Positions 61,603 through 64,000 of a stretch of 64,000 bases of DNA are shown here, one piece after another (within the stretch, counting starts at the first letter, position 1; every line of letters starts with the position of its first letter). Below the pieces are notes generated by a model. It did not search any database and had not been told where the DNA came from. It was given only the letters and a program-made list of their open reading frames with translations. The position numbers and the translations under genes were made by a program. The stretch is taken from assembly GCF_900112335.1 (NCBI RefSeq), contig NZ_FOLG01000015.1, forward strand, positions 1 through 64,000, read 5' to 3'. This DNA comes from Tropicimonas isoalkanivorans (GTDB lineage Bacteria > Pseudomonadota > Alphaproteobacteria > Rhodobacterales > Rhodobacteraceae).

Positions 61603-62266
61603 GTGATGGAAGAGGCAATCCTTAGACGGGTCGATGCGATGCAAGACGGTTTCCGAGCAGACCTGCCCCACGCCGCATTCGCCTCGCGGCCTTGGACCCG
61701 ACTGCACGATAAGTCACTGGGTGGGGCGCGGCGGGTTCCAACGATGCTCAAGCCGCAGGAACGGCGGATCCAAGGCTGGTTCAAAGCCATCTGGGTGAAG
61801 TGCGCGGGGGATGTCATGGATCTGGGCCGCTTCGCCGGAGGCGCGACGGCACGGCTCGCCGAAGGGATGGCGGTGGCCGGCTCGACGCGACAGGTGCACG
61901 CCTACGACCGCTATTCTGAACCGTTGGGATCTCACGCCATTCGACAGCTCTGACATTCTTCCATTGGCGAAATGCCTGTTGGCCGGATGGAAGCATCACG
62001 TCATCCTGCACCAATTCAAGATCCACCGCGCTCGCTGGGGCAGCGACCCTAATGACCGGCTGGTCAGGGATGCCTCCAACACCGCCCAAACGATGGACCG
62101 GATGAACGAGAGGTTCATGACCCACCTCATCATCCCCGGGCGCTCCCTCCCGGTTCATTAGGACGTCCTGCATTGGGACCACCACTTGGATCCCGCGCAG
62201 ATAGAAGTACTGTCCGATCACTTCGTCCCGGTCGTCCATGTGCCGCGCTCTGTCGCCGTTATATCG
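61603..62266 (+). pseudogene. Decayed class I SAM methyltransferase (TylF/macrocin-like)
   Basis: Frame 1 (61603 to about 61925) encodes a Rossmann start: AGDVMDLGRFAGGATARLAEG, read in pieces as VMDLGRFAGGATARLAEG, then VHAYDRY. The rest continues in another frame from about 61930, with FMTHLIIPGRSLPVH, then a TAG at 62159, then DVLHWDHH and DHFVPVVHVPRSVAV. The stop sits where the family has Gln in HQDYLHW, so it is best explained as CAG changed to TAG. One frameshift plus one nonsense codon mean it is probably dead. It lies beside tRNA-Trp. Confidence 0.6.
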
Positions 62267-62518
62267 CCGCACCCCGGCACCGGGCGGCGTCGCTGCGGCG
62301 CGGGCCAGCGCGCTGACCGATACGCAGCTTTTGGGCCACCACGCGGCAGCACAAAACCGACACGTAACCCTCGGGATGCCGGACCTGCGTAAGGATACGA
62401 TCTGCGCGTTCTCCGCCAATGGCGGGACAGGGGCGGCTTATCGGTTCCGGCGCCCTTGACGAGAATTATCAGGTCGACGCCCGAGATGCGTATCCGTCCC
62501 AACCGCAAGCCTCCCGCC
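62267..62518. other. Intergenic region beyond fliL, nothing recognised
   Basis: About 250 nt between the methyltransferase remnant and fliL. Frames here are short and overlapping, with no binding sites. Part may be further 3' remnant of the pseudogene. Confidence 0.4.
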
Positions 62519-63058
62519 TCAGCTATCCTGGCGCGCTATGTCGGTCACCAGCACGTCCAGAACGGAGTCGCCGACGATCTGTCGAGCCTCCTCCCGAAGC
62601 GCCGTCCGCAGATGATCCAGCGCTCGCGTGGAGGTGTAGGTGCCGTCGAACCCACCGGCATTGGCGTAGTCGAACATTACTTGAAGCAACGCATCCCGGA
62701 TCCGTGGCTCTTTCGCGAAGACGTCCTCCCGGCTTCCGACCATCGTTTCAAGTGAAAGCGACAGAACGACCATCGACGTCATCCGACCGCCCTTCAGAAT
62801 CGGGACGACGAAACGGTTGCTGAGATCCACGAACTCCGTGCCGGACACCGCCCCATGCGGCGCCTCGCCATGCGCCGACGTTTGGCCGTGAGGATCGGTT
62901 GCCAAATCAGGGTCCTGCGCATGGTCGGACAAATTCTGGGTCCCATGCTCGTGAACTGCGGTTTCTGCGGCGACTTCGGCGGGCTTCAGGATATGGCCTG
63001 CCGTGAGGCCCGCGCCGGCCCCCGCGAGGGCCAGAATTCCGGGTAAAAGCAGTCGCAT
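62519..63058 (-). CDS. fliL: FliL-family flagellar basal-body protein
   Basis: A 179-aa inner-membrane protein with a single N-terminal helix (about 1-22), a His/Asp-rich periplasmic linker (about 30-70) and a FliL-type domain (FVVPILKGGRMTSMVVLSLSLE, cited as VVPILKGGRM, then IRDALLQVMFDYANAGGF). FliL surrounds the stator and affects torque. It follows flgH by about 10 nt in the same direction. The low overall conservation typical of FliL makes this a domain-plus-context call. Confidence 0.82.
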   Translation of the reverse strand: MRLLLPGILALAGAGAGLTAGHILKPAEVAAETAVHEHGTQNLSDHAQDPDLATDPHGQTSAHGEAPHGAVSGTEFVDLSNRFVVPILKGGRMTSMVVLSLSLETMVGSREDVFAKEPRIRDALLQVMFDYANAGGFDGTYTSTRALDHLRTALREEARQIVGDSVLDVLVTDIARQDS

Positions 63059-63068
63059 GCGTGCCTCC

Positions 63069-63797
63069 TCAGAACGGCAGGATGATGTCGGCGATCTGCT
63101 GACCGTAGCGGGGTTGCTGAACGTCCGAGAGCTGGCCCCGCCCGCCGTAGGAGATCCGGGCCGAGGCGATCTTGTCGTAAGTCACCTCATTCATCCGGGT
63201 GATATCTTCGGGACGCACATAGCCGGAAACGAGCAGTTCGCGGATCTCGAAATTCACCCGCACTTCCTGACTCCCTTTGATCTGAAGAACACCGTTCTGA
63301 AGCACCTCGACCACGGTTGCAGCCACGCGGAGCGTCAGCTTCTCGCGCCGTTTGACAGACCCGTCGCCCTCGGAGGAACTGTTCGAATGCGCCTTGACGG
63401 CGGGGTCCATCGACGATCCCGCAGGCATATTCTCGTTGATCCTCTGCGGAAGGCCGAAAAGATCGCTGACCCCCATCTGTTCGCCCGAACTGCGCGAGCG
63501 CGCGGTGGTGTTCGACATCTCCGCCTTGTCGTCGATCTCGATCACCACCGTCAGGATGTCGCCCCGCTTGCTGGCTCGACGGTCCCCGAGGAGCGATTGC
63601 CGGTCCTTGCTCCACAGAGAGGCCGTATCGGACTTGCGGAAAGGCTCCGTGGTTTCTGGCAGCGGTATCACCGACATCGCGCGGTGTTCGTAGGTGTTGG
63701 AGTTCGGGGTGAACGCCGGCCGCTTGCCGACCTCGGTGACGCGCGCGCATCCGGCGAGCGTCAGTGTCAGCAACAGGAGAGTGGCAACAAATCGCAT
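63069..63797 (-). CDS. flgH: Flagellar L-ring protein FlgH
   Basis: A 242-aa outer-membrane lipoprotein of the flagellar L-ring. The signal peptide ends in lipobox LAGC with Cys17. Family motifs are SLWSKDRQSLLGDRRASKRGDILTV (cited as LLGDRRASKRGDILTV), GSQEVRVNFEIRELLVSGYVRPEDI (cited as VRVNFEIRELLVSG) and the C-terminal YDKIASARISYGGRG. It lies between flgA and fliL on the minus strand. Confidence 0.95.
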   Translation of the reverse strand: MRFVATLLLLTLTLAGCARVTEVGKRPAFTPNSNTYEHRAMSVIPLPETTEPFRKSDTASLWSKDRQSLLGDRRASKRGDILTVVIEIDDKAEMSNTTARSRSSGEQMGVSDLFGLPQRINENMPAGSSMDPAVKAHSNSSSEGDGSVKRREKLTLRVAATVVEVLQNGVLQIKGSQEVRVNFEIRELLVSGYVRPEDITRMNEVTYDKIASARISYGGRGQLSDVQQPRYGQQIADIILPF

Positions 63798-63824
63798 GGG
63801 AGTGGTTCCGGTTTTCTCAATGTG

Positions 63825-64000
63825 TCAGGGACGCCGATTGGCGGCGTCGACGAAGATCTGCCCGCTGGCGTCGACCATACCGGTGACCGTGGCGCGGGAT
63901 TCCAGGTTCATCGCGCGGACCGTCTCGCCGGCGGCCGCACGGGCAAGGGATCTCCCCTCCGCCGTGATCGTGAGACCGCCAAAACGGTAGAGCAGCGTCA
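63825..64000 (-). CDS. flgA: Flagellar P-ring assembly chaperone FlgA, C-terminal part
   Basis: The last 57 codons of a gene that runs off the window edge. The translation has the FlgA SAF-domain ending: TAEGRSLARAAAGETVRAMN, then LESRATVTGMVDASGQIFVD. FlgA guides P-ring assembly in the periplasm. It ends 28 nt before the flgH start, the usual flgA-flgH order of alphaproteobacteria. Confidence 0.85.
   Translation of the reverse strand, partial: TLLYRFGGLTITAEGRSLARAAAGETVRAMNLESRATVTGMVDASGQIFVDAANRRP

Noticed and set aside
1-64000. CRISPR arrays, rRNA genes, complete insertion sequences, prophage genes
   Set aside because: No regularly spaced short repeats, rRNA-like segments, transposase motifs or phage structural genes were found on either strand.

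Overview
This is a high-GC, gene-dense chromosomal window that looks like an alphaproteobacterium of the Rhodobacterales (roseobacter-type). The reasons are a PcaQ-controlled pob/pca cluster with a TRAP transporter, the TamAB pair, type-II NagB, a flgA-flgH-fliL group and AAATAyCCC-type intergenic motifs. No rRNA, CRISPR array, prophage or intact insertion sequence was seen. The taxonomic call is an inference from gene content, not from a marker-gene comparison.

Layout. 0.5-9.6 kb is housekeeping: clpB, pyrF, a DUF1127 protein, cutA, a cold-shock protein, an L,D-transpeptidase, a YegS-like lipid kinase, a YciA-type thioesterase, a PPP-type phosphatase and a ParA-like ATPase. 9.9-16.3 kb carries tamA-tamB, and TamB contains a tandem 61-62-residue repeat array. 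16.3-18.7 kb is a ureide/urate-degradation locus (uraH, a PuuE-UraD fusion, allA). 19.0-22.3 kb is an arsenate-resistance operon: an ArsR-ArsC fusion, an ArsJ-associated GAPDH and the ArsJ exporter. It is followed by an orphan GAK-type CofD-like gene on the other strand and an AT-richer GT87 glycosyltransferase. 25.2-36 kb carries tRNA-Ala, trxC, a globin, ileS, a LysE exporter, a phosphohexomutase, an NnrU-like protein, an imelysin and an amino-sugar pair (nagK, nagB-II). 36.2-43.5 kb is a low-oxygen block: feoAB plus a small Cys-rich Feo protein, focA, pflA and pflB.

44-60.2 kb is the showpiece, an aromatic-acid catabolic supercluster. About 15 kb runs on the minus strand in the transcriptional order pobA - 69-aa unknown - pcaC - pcaH - pcaG - BKACE - pcaB - dctP - dctQ - dctM - SDR - enoyl-CoA hydratase - MarR - CoA ligase - amidohydrolase - acyl-CoA dehydrogenase, with pcaQ divergent. 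The lower half matches the CoA-dependent beta-oxidative phenylpropanoid route known from the corynebacterial phd cluster. It would shorten hydroxycinnamates to 4-hydroxybenzoate-type acids, which PobA and the Pca enzymes then open. pcaD, pcaIJ and pcaF are absent here. A beta-keto acid cleavage enzyme sits where the last steps would be expected. Two matching operator-like palindromes lie upstream of dctP and upstream of the SDR gene.

The right end holds an agmatinase gene, tRNA-Trp, a decayed methyltransferase pseudogene and the flagellar genes fliL, flgH and the end of flgA. Many long open frames opposite clpB, tamB, ileS and pflB are high-GC shadows and are left out.
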